A DNA stretch of 64,000 nucleotides. Source: a virus. The notes under the pieces were generated by a model. That model searched no databases. It saw only the letters and a program-made list of their open reading frames with translations, and was not told the DNA's origin. Of the stretch, positions 39,888-50,154 are shown in pieces; position 1 is the stretch's first letter, and each line of letters starts with the position of its first letter. The position numbers and the translations under genes are program-made. The stretch lies in the IMG/VR virus record IMGVR_UViG_3300008267_000005, positions 110,943 to 174,942 of that record. The stretch is one strand, 5' to 3'.

Positions 39888-41210
39888 ATGCAAAAAGAAC
39901 TTTCTGTCCTTCTACAAATAGAATCTACTACTGGAGAGGGATCACAAAAAATCAAACAGGATCTCATTAAAAACAACTACTCGAAAGAGTTAGAGTATTT
40001 GCTAAAAGTTGCTTTAGATCCTTTTTTGACCACTAAACTACACAAATTAGAAGTCATAGAAGAAAGTCCATATTTAGTCCAATATGACGCATTCGAAAAG
40101 TTTGTAGATCTAACAAGCAGACTTTTTGAAGCACCAGCACCAAATGACAAATTTCGAGAAGAGGCTTTTGAGCTAGTTAATTGTACTCAAGCTTCTTTTG
40201 AAGAAAGAAAAATGCTCGGTAAGGTCCTAACCAAAAGATTGAATATAGGAATCGGAGCTAAATTAATCAACAAGGCATTCGGAAGAGAAGTTATACCTGA
40301 TCCTAGTCTGATGTTAGCAGAGGACGATGAGAAAGAGATAAACAAATGGGGGAAAATCATATGTGAGGAAAAATATGACGGAGTTAGAATAATCGCTTTC
40401 GTGTCAGGACAAGAAGTTAAATTCTTCACGAGGGCTTTCAATGAAATTTCTTCTGGATATCTTTCAGTCATAGCAAACGAATGTAAACTTCTTATTAAAA
40501 ATTCAGGATTAGAAGGCGATTGGTTTTTAGACGGTGAACTTACAGACTCAAATAGAAAAAGTGTTTCTGGAAAAGTTAACCAAATGCTCAAAGGAAAACC
40601 TGCAAGTTCTATAGGTGATGATTTAATGTTCAATGTTTTTGATCTTGAAGATGCAGAAACTCTGAAAAGAGGCAAGGGGGTAATTCCTTTTGAAATAAGG
40701 AGACAAACATTAGAAGGGGTATTTGAAAAATCCCCAACATATTCCGTAACATTGGCTGAATCATTTGTTACAAAAGAAAAAGAAGACATCTATAGTTACT
40801 ATAAAAATATAGTTAGTAAAGGTGGTGAAGGAGTTATTCTTAAAAATCCAGATCACGTTTACGAATGTAAAAGATCAAAAAATTGGATTAAACTCAAAGA
40901 AGTAAACGAGTGCGATTTAGTAATTAAAGGTTGGTACCCAGGAGAAGGAAAAAGAGAAGGATTTATAGGAGGGTTTATTTGTGAGGATCAAACCGGAATA
41001 TTAAAGGTAAAAATAGGATCTGGTTTTACTGACAACGATCTTCATGAATTGAGTGTTGAACCAGATCAACACATCGGTAAGATATGTTCAGTTCAGTACA
41101 ATGTAATAATCAATGACAAAAACAACAATTGGTCATTATTCTTACCAAGATTTATAGAAATACGAAACGATAAAACTTTAGCAGACGATTTTACAGAAAA
41201 TTGCAAATGA
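39888..41210 (+). CDS. 30: ATP-dependent DNA ligase (gp30-like)
   Basis: I chose ATG 39888 because upstream codons overlap the promoter box. The 440-aa protein has motif I EEKYDGVR (Lys162 is the adenylated residue), motif III LDGEL, motif IV GGEGVILK and motif V WIKLKE, followed by an OB-fold. The N-terminal about 150 residues are helical, as in T4 and archaeal-type ligases. It seals Okazaki nicks. It begins a replication cluster: ligase, gp44, kinase, RNase H, gp62. Confidence 0.93.
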   Translation: MQKELSVLLQIESTTGEGSQKIKQDLIKNNYSKELEYLLKVALDPFLTTKLHKLEVIEESPYLVQYDAFEKFVDLTSRLFEAPAPNDKFREEAFELVNCTQASFEERKMLGKVLTKRLNIGIGAKLINKAFGREVIPDPSLMLAEDDEKEINKWGKIICEEKYDGVRIIAFVSGQEVKFFTRAFNEISSGYLSVIANECKLLIKNSGLEGDWFLDGELTDSNRKSVSGKVNQMLKGKPASSIGDDLMFNVFDLEDAETLKRGKGVIPFEIRRQTLEGVFEKSPTYSVTLAESFVTKEKEDIYSYYKNIVSKGGEGVILKNPDHVYECKRSKNWIKLKEVNECDLVIKGWYPGEGKREGFIGGFICEDQTGILKVKIGSGFTDNDLHELSVEPDQHIGKICSVQYNVIINDKNNNWSLFLPRFIEIRNDKTLADDFTENCK

Positions 41211-42157
41211 TACAAGAATTATTAACTGAGAAACTCAGACCGAAGGAATTAAAGCACATGATCCTTCCGGATAGAATCAAGAATTCATTCGAAGGAGGTT
41301 TACAACAAAATGTGCTTTTATCGGGATCTCCAGGGTCAGGAAAAACCAGCATGGCAAAAATCCTGATGAAAAACCATCCTCACATTTTTATTAATGTTTC
41401 TGACGAAAGTTCAGTTGAGACTATTAGAACTAAAATTCACGATTTCTGTTCTACTGTCTCAATCATGGACGGGGAGAACATGACTAAGATTGTAATCCTG
41501 GATGAGTTTGATGGTGCATCTGAACAATTTTATAAGGCTTTAAGGGGAACCATTGAAAAATATGCAAAAGGTACAAGATTCGTTGCCACCTGTAACTACC
41601 TAAACAAAATTCCGGAAGCAATCAGATCAAGATTTGAACTCTATGATTTTGATCCGATTAATAAAGAAGAAGAGGTTGAAATCCAAGATCAATGGAAGTC
41701 AAGGGTTAGCAAAATACTTTCAGCAATTCAAATTGAGCACGATGATAAGAATTTAGATCTTTTTACGAAGAAGTATTTTCCAGACATGAGGTCTGCACTT
41801 AACACAATTCAAAGATGGAGTATTGATGGGATTAAAGATCTAACTGAATCAAAGATAAATGAGGTTTTGTGGGACCACGAAGAAGTATTTGAGCTCATTT
41901 TTTCTAAACCAGATCCTGTAAAAAATTACCAGTACATCGTTGGGCAGTACTCTTCAAAAACAGATGATGTTATGACATCTTTAAGCTCTGATTTTATAAG
42001 ATGGATTCAAGAGAAAAAACCACAAAACTCAGGTTTGATTCCTGGTATAATAATAACAGTTGCTAAATACCAAGCTGAAAGGAACCTTGTTATTGATCCC
42101 GTAGTTAGTTTGCTTGCCTTAATATTTACTTTACAACAAATGGCAAATAAAGCATAG
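41207..42157 (+). CDS. 44: Clamp loader large subunit (gp44)
   Basis: The ATG at 41207 overlaps the ligase stop (ATGA), giving 316 aa, nearly T4's 319. The AAA+ motifs are Walker A GSPGSGKTS (residues 40-48), Walker B VILDEFDGA, sensor 1 VATCNY and an arginine-finger-type SRFELYDF. With gp62 it loads the gp45 sliding clamp, not in this window, onto primed DNA. The C-terminal collar domain is present. Confidence 0.93.
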   Translation: MIQELLTEKLRPKELKHMILPDRIKNSFEGGLQQNVLLSGSPGSGKTSMAKILMKNHPHIFINVSDESSVETIRTKIHDFCSTVSIMDGENMTKIVILDEFDGASEQFYKALRGTIEKYAKGTRFVATCNYLNKIPEAIRSRFELYDFDPINKEEEVEIQDQWKSRVSKILSAIQIEHDDKNLDLFTKKYFPDMRSALNTIQRWSIDGIKDLTESKINEVLWDHEEVFELIFSKPDPVKNYQYIVGQYSSKTDDVMTSLSSDFIRWIQEKKPQNSGLIPGIIITVAKYQAERNLVIDPVVSLLALIFTLQQMANKA

Positions 42158-42219
42158 AAAACTACTCATTGTAGTCAAAACCCTTGATCAACGCATAGTA
42201 TACTACACAAAACCAAATC

Positions 42220-42687
42220 ATGTCAGCAAAAATTATAATAGTTGGACCTGGAGGATCTGGAAAAGATTTTCTCAGAAAAAAATTTACAGATAAGGGATTC
42301 ACCTATGGTGTTTCATTCACTTCAAGACCGCCAAGACAAGGAGAAGTAGAAGGTGTGGATTATTTTTTTAGAGATGAAGACTTTTTCAAAGCTAACCATG
42401 ACATCTTTTTAGAGCTACAAGTTTTTAATGGATGGTACTATGGCATTTCCAAAGGTGAATTTGAAGTCAAAGATCTTTTTATTTTAAGTCCATCCGGACT
42501 AAAATGTCTTAGTCAAGAAGATAGAAATAGAAGCATGGTTATTTTTCTAAATCCAGATCTTGCCCTTAGGAAGGAAAGGATCAATCAAAGAAATGACGCG
42601 GATTCCACAGAAAGAAGGATCATAGCTGATAATGAGGATTTTTTCGAATTTTCTGACTATGATATGGTGATAAAAAATATTTTTTAA
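42220..42687 (+). CDS. Guanylate-kinase-like nucleotide kinase
   Basis: The 155-aa protein has P-loop GPGGSGKD (residues 9-16) and the guanylate kinase GMP-binding segment SFTSRPPRQGEVEGVDYFF. A shortened lid and the R-x-RINQRN region near 115 follow. It is smaller than cellular guanylate kinase (about 200 aa). It likely phosphorylates (d)GMP for phage DNA synthesis. T4 gp1 has this role but belongs to a different family. Overlaps the next gene by TAATG. Confidence 0.85.
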   Translation: MSAKIIIVGPGGSGKDFLRKKFTDKGFTYGVSFTSRPPRQGEVEGVDYFFRDEDFFKANHDIFLELQVFNGWYYGISKGEFEVKDLFILSPSGLKCLSQEDRNRSMVIFLNPDLALRKERINQRNDADSTERRIIADNEDFFEFSDYDMVIKNIF

Positions 42688-43817
42688 TGGTTACAGTTAT
42701 TTTGGACGGCAACTATTTGCTACATAAAACCTTTGGTATATTTTCTGGTTTTGGTAGTAAAAGCCCAGGTGATGTTTTATCTTCAGAAACAGAAAGAAAC
42801 ATGTTTCTTAGGAAGGTCATAACTGATATGTGCTATTCCCTGAATCAGATTCCAGATCTCAATAGAGTTATATTTTGTAAGGATTCAAGATCTTGGAGAA
42901 AAGACTATAAGATTACCCGAAGCGTTTATAAGGAAAGCAGGGTAAAAGGAGAAGGTGTTGATTGGGGATCTTTCTTTAAGCTCTTGGAAGAGTTTGGAGA
43001 ATACCTTTCGGAGAATGGATTTATTTATAGCACTTGTGGTGGAGCAGAAGGAGACGACTTAATATGGGCTTGGTGTGAACATCTAAAGGATTCAGATGAC
43101 CAAGTTATCATTTTAAGTGGAGACAAAGATATGCACCAGCTAGTACGTTCCAACGGTAAAACTTGGACTTGCATTTGGAATAGCAATTCAAAGAACAATA
43201 GGTTCATTGTGTCAGATAATTGGAAGATTGAAGACGAACAGGAAACTACAATTTTTGATGTTACTCCGATTTCAGGATCGAACAACCATAAACTACAGAA
43301 TCTTATATCCTCCTGCACTATTGAAAAAATCGAGATCAAAGAATTTGTGTTCAAAAAAATCTTGATGGGGGATAAAAAGGACGATGTTCCTGGAGTTTTT
43401 CCTTATCTAACTAAGAATGGTAAAACCTCTAATATTGCCGAAGGAAAAGCTCAAAAGATATGGGATTTGTATGTACAATCACCTTGGGAGAAATTTTCAA
43501 TGGAGGATTTATGGGAAAACGATGAGTTTTTATCATGGTTAGCTGGACTTTCTTTAAGATTGATAGGACAAACAGACAACAGTGAGAATAGAGAGAAATT
43601 CAAGCAGTATTACGAAGAAAACGGAAGGTTAGTTTGGTTAAATCACAAAGCTATTCCTGAAGATATGGTTGAAAATCTCAAGAACCATGTTATTTCTCTT
43701 TCCAAATCTGAAAGAGTGGCTCCACTGGTTGATAAAAAAATCATGATAGAGAAATCTCCATGGGCTAAAGACACAAGCCCTCCAAAACAATTTGATCCAT
43801 TTTCACTTTTTGACTAA
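42687..43817 (+). CDS. rnh: RNase H / 5'-3' exonuclease (FEN-like)
   Basis: The 376-aa protein has Asp7 in VILDGNYL, the GGAEGDDLIWAW acidic cluster at about 113-124, SGDKDMHQL at about 140 and the MGDKKDDVPGVFP helix-hairpin region at about 229. This is the T4 RNase H/FEN family that removes RNA primers. It is longer than T4 Rnh (305 aa). The C-terminus ends QFDPFSLFD; the 'FSLF' resembles clamp-binding peptides of bacterial replication proteins. Co-transcribed with gp44 and gp62. Confidence 0.9.
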   Translation: MVTVILDGNYLLHKTFGIFSGFGSKSPGDVLSSETERNMFLRKVITDMCYSLNQIPDLNRVIFCKDSRSWRKDYKITRSVYKESRVKGEGVDWGSFFKLLEEFGEYLSENGFIYSTCGGAEGDDLIWAWCEHLKDSDDQVIILSGDKDMHQLVRSNGKTWTCIWNSNSKNNRFIVSDNWKIEDEQETTIFDVTPISGSNNHKLQNLISSCTIEKIEIKEFVFKKILMGDKKDDVPGVFPYLTKNGKTSNIAEGKAQKIWDLYVQSPWEKFSMEDLWENDEFLSWLAGLSLRLIGQTDNSENREKFKQYYEENGRLVWLNHKAIPEDMVENLKNHVISLSKSERVAPLVDKKIMIEKSPWAKDTSPPKQFDPFSLFD

Positions 43818-44218
43818 TGAATAATCCTTTCGATTTAATAAAGGCTTTCCACACAAAGGATTGGGAAAAAATAAAGGATAGAGACAAATCCAGAAATTTC
43901 TTCATGATTAATAGACTTTGCTCTATCGCTTTCCCTTTACAGGCTAATTCTTTCAACCATATAAAAATCCAACCAGAAAAAGCTGTGGATTTTTGGAAGG
44001 TTTTTGTTTCTCATCAGAACAAAAAGACCCCGCAGTGGATTTGGACAAAAACTCTTAAGGGGGAGAAGGAAAAAGAAAACCTGAAATACAAAGAAGAGAT
44101 TTTAGAGTTCATAAAAAACAAGCACCAAATCTCTGACAGAGAAATTCAAGAAATGATCGATTTCTTTCCTACTAAATTCAAATCTTACTACAAAGAAATT
44201 GAATCACTTTTGAGTTAA
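43817..44218 (+). CDS. 62: Clamp loader small subunit (gp62-like)
   Basis: The 133-aa protein resembles the short gp62 of marine T4-like phages: NFFMINRLCSIAFPLQANSF early, a DFWKVFVSHQNKKTPQWIWT middle, and a C-terminal helical domain EEILEFIKNKHQISDREIQE. T4 gp62 is 187 aa. One gp62 with four gp44 subunits forms the clamp loader. Association with gp44 in the same operon supports the call, although two genes lie between. No gp45 or gp43 is visible here. Confidence 0.7.
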   Translation: MNNPFDLIKAFHTKDWEKIKDRDKSRNFFMINRLCSIAFPLQANSFNHIKIQPEKAVDFWKVFVSHQNKKTPQWIWTKTLKGEKEKENLKYKEEILEFIKNKHQISDREIQEMIDFFPTKFKSYYKEIESLLS

Positions 44219-44237
44219 GATTGACTTTTCTTATCCG

Positions 44238-44248
44238 GATATATAAAG
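44238..44248 (+). promoter_or_regulatory. Late-promoter-like motif before the large fibre gene
   Basis: GATATATAAAG lies 26 nt before the ATG. TCCGGA occurs on both sides (44234-44239 and 44258-44263), forming an inverted repeat around motif and leader. Confidence 0.65.
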
Positions 44249-44263
44249 CAAAATACTTCCGGA

Positions 44264-47200
44264 ATGCAGGAGCTTAGTCAGATATCAATAAAGCAATTAC
44301 TTGCCTCCAACACAATTGGAGCAAACAATCAGATCACCAATGCTAATTTTGCACAACTGCAAGAAGGTTTTACTCTTCTTAACAGAGCATTTGGAATATC
44401 AATCCAGGATAAATCTCTTAACTTTCCTACAGGTAAATTAAACGTTGGGAGTTTGAAATCCAACTTGATTAGGCTTCCTATAGAAGGAACAAGTTCGATT
44501 CAATTAAACGGAGCAAATGGTGATATTCTTTCTAGTGGATTAAACACTGTTAATGACATTTATGCAGGTGGTAATGTTATAGTAGGTAATGCCAACAAAG
44601 GTGGAAGATTAAGACTTGTTCTTGACAGAACGTATACGGACGATACAATATTACCAGGAGTAGCTGGACAAATCAGATTTACTGGTAATGATTACGAAGC
44701 TTATTTTGAGGTAGGTGAAGTAAGATCTACTTTTTCATTTACAATTGGATCTACAGGTACCACAGGACAAAGCATTTCTGTTTTATATAACGGAGTAACT
44801 GCAGGTACAACCAGTTGGAATACTACTAACACTATAACAGCACAGCAGCTTGTTCTGGCGATAGCCAGCAACACAACTGGTCCTTGCTTAGCAGAATCTA
44901 ACACAAACACAGTAACAATTGTAGCACTCCCAGGATTAGGATCAAGCTCAAACGGTGATGCTATAACTTTTGCAGGAGCAATTCCAACCAATGTCACTGG
45001 TGGATCTATGTCAGGCGGTGCAGATGGTATTGACCAATGGGTTAGTTTGATAACTGCAACAGGGGGAAATGGTCCAACTGGTCCAACTGGAGCTGCTGGA
45101 GGACCAACTGGAGCAACAGGTGTTCAAGGTCCAACTGGACCTACAGGATCAATAGGTTTAACGGGTCCAACTGGAACCACAGGTCCAACAGGATCTGGAG
45201 CTACTGGTCCTACAGGAACTGATGGAGCTACTGGTCCAACTGGATTAACTGGCCCAACTGGAGCAACAGGACCTCAGGGAGCAAAAGGAAGTGCAGGAAA
45301 TAATGGTGCTACAGGTGCCACTGGACCAACTGGATCAGTTGGTGCTACTGGTGCTGGAGTTACCGGTGCAACTGGTGTAACTGGACCAACTGGATCTACA
45401 GGTAGTGCAGGATCAACTGGAGCATCTGGTCAAAGTTTTAGAACTGGGTCTGGAGTTCCTTTGCCTTCACTGGGAAGTAATGGTGATACGTATTTAGATC
45501 TAGATACTGATAACGTTTACACGAAAGCTTCTTCAGTTTGGAGTTTAGTTACCAACATTAAAGGAGCTACTGGAACTACAGGAGCTACCGGCACTACCGG
45601 TGCTACTGGAACAAATGGATCCACTGGTGCAACTGGACCAACAGGAGCCGCTGGTGTCACAGGAGTTACTGGTCCAACTGGGGCTGATGGTGTAACAGGA
45701 GCAACCGGCCCTGCAGGTTCACCTGGAACTATGCCATATTTAGATCTTTCTAATGTGGCTAATGCACAATCATTAAGTACAGGAGGTAACATTCCAGCTA
45801 GATTTGATACAACTAATCTTATTGATTCATCATATTTTGCAGTAGGTAATTATGTTCCTTCCGGAATAACTGGAACTTATTTCGAAACTTTGGTATCTGG
45901 AAAATACTTTGTTAGCTATAAAATAGGATTAGACAATGTTACTGCCTCAGCATCTTCTTTGATAACCACAAAACTCATGTCGTCAACTTCTTCTCCTGTT
46001 GAAGTTGCTAACCTGAAGGCTTTCAAAACTATTGAAGATGTATCATCTGGTTCTGAATCCCCTTTTGAAACCGTGGTGGTAACAGGGATTATAGATGCAG
46101 TAGCCGGGGATCAGTATTGGGTTAAAGTTGAATATGATGCAGGTGGGGTTGGAACTGTTAATATAACACTGGGCGACACAGGTATATCAGTACTTGCCCT
46201 TCAAGGACAAATGGGACCTACTGGACCTACTGGAACAGCTGGTGCTACCGGTCCTTCTGGAGGTCCAGTTGGACCTACTGGACCAACAGGAACAGGTGTA
46301 ACTGGTCCCACAGGATCAGCAGGAGCTACTGGACCTACTGGAACAGCTGGTGCTACTGGACCAACTGGAACAGGTGTTACTGGACCAACGGGAACAGCTG
46401 GAGCAACTGGATCTACTGGAGCCACTGGTACTGTTTCTGTAACATCTCTTACTTATTCAGCATTTTATGCTCTCTTTTCAGGAGGCACAATGACTCCAGG
46501 AACTCTGTATAGAATAAACGATTTTAGAACAGTCCATTATATCCTTGAAACCGCAGGTACAGCCACAAATACTGGCTCGACAGAAGAAATTTATGTACTT
46601 GCGACATCAGCTACAACTATAGACCAAAGAGTGATTTCAGAGGATTACCCTGAGGATATCATTTATTGGGATCCTGATCCAAGCAACTTTTATGGAGATG
46701 AAGCTTTTACTACTTCTACTTCACCTTCTACAATTGTATCTGGATTTAGAGGAGCTATAACTTATAGAAAAGATACAAACAGAAATATCGAAGGCTATTT
46801 CGATTGGAGGGCTTTTAAGTTCAGAAGGTGGCCAGCTAGTACTTCTTATCCTGTTTGGGATTCAGTTTCCCCTCCAACTACCTACGCAGCAGGTGACGTA
46901 GTTAGGGTTTCTGCAGGAGCAGGAAATGGTGGGTGGTTTGGATGCTTAGAATCCGATGGATCCGGGATTAATCCAGAAGAGAATAACAAATGGGTTAAAC
47001 TTGTCGATGGATTTAGCCTTTATTTTTTCACTCAAGATATTAATTACACAGTAATATTAGGGTTCGGAACTCCTAGTTTTGCTCTGAATAGAGGATCAGG
47101 ATTCAGAGATTTCCTTGCTATAGATCCTGCAGATTTTGCTTCTATTAGAAATATTTCTTTCGGAAAAAAGAGAACCACGACAGATTTTAATAATCCTTTC

Positions 47201-47893
47201 ACTTCCACGACATATGAGGAATCATACATACCAAATAATATAATCATAGGTGAGCTAGCACGAATGAATATTTCTGACATTTCGTTCGATGGCGGATCGC
47301 AAGGAAATACTTTAAACTTAAGAAATACTTATAATAGCCCTACAAATTTCACATATAATATTAAATTAGAAGATTGTAATACGATAGTTTTCAGTGAAGT
47401 TGAAGATATTGGTTCGCAACTTTACATAAATAACATAACTTTAAAGCGAGTAAGTGGAAGTGTAATAAATCCTTATGATTCATTTAACTCAGTTGTTCTA
47501 GAAGATTGTACCTCGATTGCAGTTGAAGGTAATATTGACACAGGTTATTTAAGCGAAATTAATCAATGCGTGTTTAAAAACTACGGAAGTGGAGGAGATG
47601 ATATTATTAGAAACTCTACAATTAAAACTGCGGCAGGATCTTCTTTCCTTTGTAAAATTCAAGACTCCGAGTTGAATTGGGTATCAAATTCAAAAATAGG
47701 AGTTCCACTAGTATCTAAAACTGCTTTGTATTTAAAATCTCACTTTGTAAGCAATAGCAATTTTGCTTCTGCAACTTTTATATACGATACTTCGACTTAC
47801 GCGAAACAAATTATGGGAACTACTGGGGCAAGTCCAACCCTGATTTATGTAGACAACGCCGGAACACTTCAGACAGTTCCTGCTATAAATTAA
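44264..47893 (+). CDS. Large collagen-like tail fibre protein
   Basis: The 1,209-aa protein has an N-terminal domain (1-265), including a fibre-attachment-like start with [19 protein letters not shown]. It has three Gly-x-y stretches rich in GPTG and GATG at about residues 268-390, 434-490 and 648-725, separated by beta domains (about 391-433 and 491-647). The C-terminal about 480 residues start with [20 protein letters not shown] and end in a repetitive strand pattern that looks like a beta-helix. A trimeric, segmented fibre for host attachment is likely. Late-type promoter 26 nt upstream. Confidence 0.85.
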   Translation: MQELSQISIKQLLASNTIGANNQITNANFAQLQEGFTLLNRAFGISIQDKSLNFPTGKLNVGSLKSNLIRLPIEGTSSIQLNGANGDILSSGLNTVNDIYAGGNVIVGNANKGGRLRLVLDRTYTDDTILPGVAGQIRFTGNDYEAYFEVGEVRSTFSFTIGSTGTTGQSISVLYNGVTAGTTSWNTTNTITAQQLVLAIASNTTGPCLAESNTNTVTIVALPGLGSSSNGDAITFAGAIPTNVTGGSMSGGADGIDQWVSLITATGGNGPTGPTGAAGGPTGATGVQGPTGPTGSIGLTGPTGTTGPTGSGATGPTGTDGATGPTGLTGPTGATGPQGAKGSAGNNGATGATGPTGSVGATGAGVTGATGVTGPTGSTGSAGSTGASGQSFRTGSGVPLPSLGSNGDTYLDLDTDNVYTKASSVWSLVTNIKGATGTTGATGTTGATGTNGSTGATGPTGAAGVTGVTGPTGADGVTGATGPAGSPGTMPYLDLSNVANAQSLSTGGNIPARFDTTNLIDSSYFAVGNYVPSGITGTYFETLVSGKYFVSYKIGLDNVTASASSLITTKLMSSTSSPVEVANLKAFKTIEDVSSGSESPFETVVVTGIIDAVAGDQYWVKVEYDAGGVGTVNITLGDTGISVLALQGQMGPTGPTGTAGATGPSGGPVGPTGPTGTGVTGPTGSAGATGPTGTAGATGPTGTGVTGPTGTAGATGSTGATGTVSVTSLTYSAFYALFSGGTMTPGTLYRINDFRTVHYILETAGTATNTGSTEEIYVLATSATTIDQRVISEDYPEDIIYWDPDPSNFYGDEAFTTSTSPSTIVSGFRGAITYRKDTNRNIEGYFDWRAFKFRRWPASTSYPVWDSVSPPTTYAAGDVVRVSAGAGNGGWFGCLESDGSGINPEENNKWVKLVDGFSLYFFTQDINYTVILGFGTPSFALNRGSGFRDFLAIDPADFASIRNISFGKKRTTTDFNNPFTSTTYEESYIPNNIIIGELARMNISDISFDGGSQGNTLNLRNTYNSPTNFTYNIKLEDCNTIVFSEVEDIGSQLYINNITLKRVSGSVINPYDSFNSVVLEDCTSIAVEGNIDTGYLSEINQCVFKNYGSGGDDIIRNSTIKTAAGSSFLCKIQDSELNWVSNSKIGVPLVSKTALYLKSHFVSNSNFASATFIYDTSTYAKQIMGTTGASPTLIYVDNAGTLQTVPAIN
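45066..45432 (+). repeat. Collagen-like coding repeat 1 of the large fibre
   Basis: Nine-base Gly-x-y units, mostly GGT-CCA-ACT and GGA-GCT-ACT variants, encode roughly 40 consecutive triplets. Two shorter arrays in the same gene lie at about 45562-45730 and 46207-46437. Such arrays invite recombination and length change. Confidence 0.85.
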
Positions 47894-47901
47894 AAAGGAG
47901 A

Positions 47902-48444
47902 ATGGTGATATCGGAAAAAAATAAACTGTTGATTAACAGGGTTTTAGACACGATCGACTGGTCATTGATCCACAAATTTTATAAAATGGTGGGGAGAACA
48001 GTTGGTGCTGAAACAACTCAAATACCTGGGGTCAAAAAGCTGCCGAAAGGAACTAAATTGACAACAGATCACATTAAAGATGAAATCAATAATTTAATTA
48101 ACCACATAGTGGAAAACGATATGAGCCAATTCATGTACGGTCCTTGGAATGTGGTTTGGGTTAATGGAGAGTGGGAAATGGAAATTCCAGAAATGGACGA
48201 CGACGGTAACGAAATACCAGGAGGTGGAACAAGTTTTTTCCCTATTTTAGAATCCGTTTTAGAAATTCATTTTTCACCAATGGTTGTAATATCAAAAGAA
48301 GTTGTCGTGGACGAAGATGAATTGGAAGACAATCCTGAAACAGTAGATCTCAACAAGCAATTAGAAAAAGCTCTAAAAGACGAAAATTACGAGTTAGCAT
48401 CAAAGATTAGAGATCTAATTGAAATTTACAAAAAACAGAAATGA
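47902..48444 (+). CDS. Hypothetical protein with C-terminal UVR motif
   Basis: The 180-aa protein has an N-terminal helical region (LINRVLDTIDWSLIHKFYKM), then WNVVWVNGEWEMEIPEMDDDG, and a final helical hairpin LNKQLEKALKDENYELASKI-RDLIE that closely matches the UVR motif of UvrB/UvrC. GGAG lies immediately upstream of the ATG, one of the few Shine-Dalgarno-like sequences here; it would be better spaced for the GTG at 47905. I infer an adaptor bound by a partner with a matching UVR motif. Confidence 0.7.
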   Translation: MVISEKNKLLINRVLDTIDWSLIHKFYKMVGRTVGAETTQIPGVKKLPKGTKLTTDHIKDEINNLINHIVENDMSQFMYGPWNVVWVNGEWEMEIPEMDDDGNEIPGGGTSFFPILESVLEIHFSPMVVISKEVVVDEDELEDNPETVDLNKQLEKALKDENYELASKIRDLIEIYKKQK

Positions 48445-49322
48445 AGACTACCAAAATCAAATCTCTAAATGAATATTTTTCACAGACTATAAGTGGAGAT
48501 GGCTTTAACAGCTCAAATGGAGTTTTTAAAGTTGACTACAAACCATTTCAGGATCTTTCAATATCGGTTGGGAGAGACCCAGATCCAAGTATATTAGTTA
48601 AAGATTCTGTGTTTCAAGTTGGTGATTTGGTAAAAGGAAAAGTGGAAGGAAAAAGTAAGAAAATTACTGGTGAGGTTATAGAGACTTTCAAACAACAGGA
48701 TGGTAAATCGTACAGGATCAAAATCCAAGGATTGAGAGACAAAAAAATTTACTCACTAATTCCAGGATCAATAGAGTTTACAGAGGACAGAGGGAACACT
48801 AAAAACTTAATGGGTGTAGCTATTAGCTCCAGAGAAAAGATGCAACAAAATCTCAAATATGACGGAGGTAACGTTGTGTGGGGTTCATTGGAAGGTGAAT
48901 CAGATAAAGATCTTTTGATACCTATTGATAATCCAGATCATATAGAAGGTCCTTTTGGAACGGGATGGAGGATTATTTTGTCACAAAATCCTGTACCTGG
49001 CGAAAGGATATTTGCTGGGGTAACTTGCAATCCAAACACGCACGAAATTTATTGCGACTCTAAACTAAATCCTGTAACACTAAAAGATACTTTGAAGGCA
49101 GCTGAAGCTTATTGCTTTATGAAACATCACAAAGATTTAAGTGATATAAACGATCAAATTAAATGTCTTTTGGGCGTTATATTTTTAGAAATGAAGAATG
49201 AACTAGAAGCTAAGAAAATTCTTGTTCAACATTTTCATTCTTTGGCAGGTGAATCATATGGCCAGTGCCGAGACAGAGATTTACAACAAGCACAATCTAT
49301 AATTAATACTTTTATATCCTAA
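48441..49322 (+). CDS. Hypothetical protein, two-domain
   Basis: The 293-aa protein overlaps the UVR-like gene (ATGA). Residues about 58-105 form a small beta-barrel candidate (VGDLVKGKVEGKSKKITGEV), comparable to the KOW-like barrel in the 770-aa protein. The C-terminal half is helical with several Cys and His residues (TCNPNTHEIYCDSKL, AYCFMKHHKDL, SYGQCRDRDLQQ). No family recognised. Tight spacing with neighbours suggests shared expression. Confidence 0.65.
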   Translation: MKTTKIKSLNEYFSQTISGDGFNSSNGVFKVDYKPFQDLSISVGRDPDPSILVKDSVFQVGDLVKGKVEGKSKKITGEVIETFKQQDGKSYRIKIQGLRDKKIYSLIPGSIEFTEDRGNTKNLMGVAISSREKMQQNLKYDGGNVVWGSLEGESDKDLLIPIDNPDHIEGPFGTGWRIILSQNPVPGERIFAGVTCNPNTHEIYCDSKLNPVTLKDTLKAAEAYCFMKHHKDLSDINDQIKCLLGVIFLEMKNELEAKKILVQHFHSLAGESYGQCRDRDLQQAQSIINTFIS

Positions 49323-50122
49323 TGTCGATAGAAAGAAAAAGAAGTCTTCTTAGAGTTAGTAGAGAAAGAATTAAGAATCCAAATTTTGGACAAGATATAA
49401 AATCAGAAACCAAACCAAATTTAACCCGAAATTTCAGGGTTAATAATAGCGAACCAGGTATGGAATTACCAGTATCAAGAATTACAACTACGATAAAAAG
49501 CGAATATCACGGAAAGAATCTTTATCCAGATTACATTGGAAAATACAAAGATAAAACTTTTATTATAGTTGGATGTGGATCTTCAGTTAACTACTTCACA
49601 GATCTAAGTAAATACTACATAGTAGGGGTGAATGATATCGAAAGAATACTTACACCAGATTTTTTAGTTGTTGTAAATGATTTCAGAACATTTATGAGAG
49701 GAAGATGGGATTTTGTTCGAGATTCTTTAAGCCCTGTAATATTTTCACATCTAGATAATCCTGGGCCTATAACAAGATCTGGAAACTTAGCAAAATTAAA
49801 AGTCGGAGAAAGGAACCAAGCAAGATTAGACCAGTTCGAATTTGTTGATCACACAATGAACTCTCCATATATGGCTGCTATTGTAGCTTACCAGTTGGGA
49901 GCATCTAAAATAGGTATGATTGGTGTTGATTTTACCAATGATCATTTTTTTACAAAAAGCGGAACTCATAAGCTTTCTAAGCATATCAGAAACATCGATG
50001 GTGAATTTGGTGTGTTAAGAGATAACTTAGAAAAGAAAGGAGTGAAGGTGGCTAATCTATCACCAATAAGCCAATTGGAGTCATGGCCAAAAATGGACCT
50101 GGAAGCTTTTGATGCTTTGTAA
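49322..50122 (+). CDS. DUF115/MAF-like Rossmann-fold protein
   Basis: In this 266-aa protein, after a basic disordered N-terminus (1-75) comes FIIVGCGSSVNYFTDL, YYIVGVNDIERILTPDFLVV and MAAIVAYQLGASKIGMIGVDF, ending NLEKKGVKVANLSPIS. This is the fold order of DUF115/MptE-like and motility-accessory-factor proteins, which handle nucleotide-sugar or pterin-like substrates. In bacteria, relatives add sugars to surface proteins. A role in glycosylating virion or host surface components is inference. Confidence 0.55.
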   Translation: MSIERKRSLLRVSRERIKNPNFGQDIKSETKPNLTRNFRVNNSEPGMELPVSRITTTIKSEYHGKNLYPDYIGKYKDKTFIIVGCGSSVNYFTDLSKYYIVGVNDIERILTPDFLVVVNDFRTFMRGRWDFVRDSLSPVIFSHLDNPGPITRSGNLAKLKVGERNQARLDQFEFVDHTMNSPYMAAIVAYQLGASKIGMIGVDFTNDHFFTKSGTHKLSKHIRNIDGEFGVLRDNLEKKGVKVANLSPISQLESWPKMDLEAFDAL

Positions 50123-50154
50123 GAAACTTCTAAAGTTAAAGTAATAAAACTTAT

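Noticed and set aside
42158-42219. CTACTCATTGTAG hairpin as a terminator after gp44
   Set aside because: Stem of only four base pairs and no T-run follows.
45517-46425. Pro/Val-rich frames on the minus strand (PVAPVGPV repeats)
   Set aside because: These are antisense shadows of the collagen-like Gly-x-y arrays. They arise from codon periodicity and have no start context.
45066-46437. Regularly spaced short repeats resembling a CRISPR array
   Set aside because: The periodicity is 9 nt in frame with Gly-x-y codons, with no spacers of constant length. It is protein-coding collagen-like sequence.
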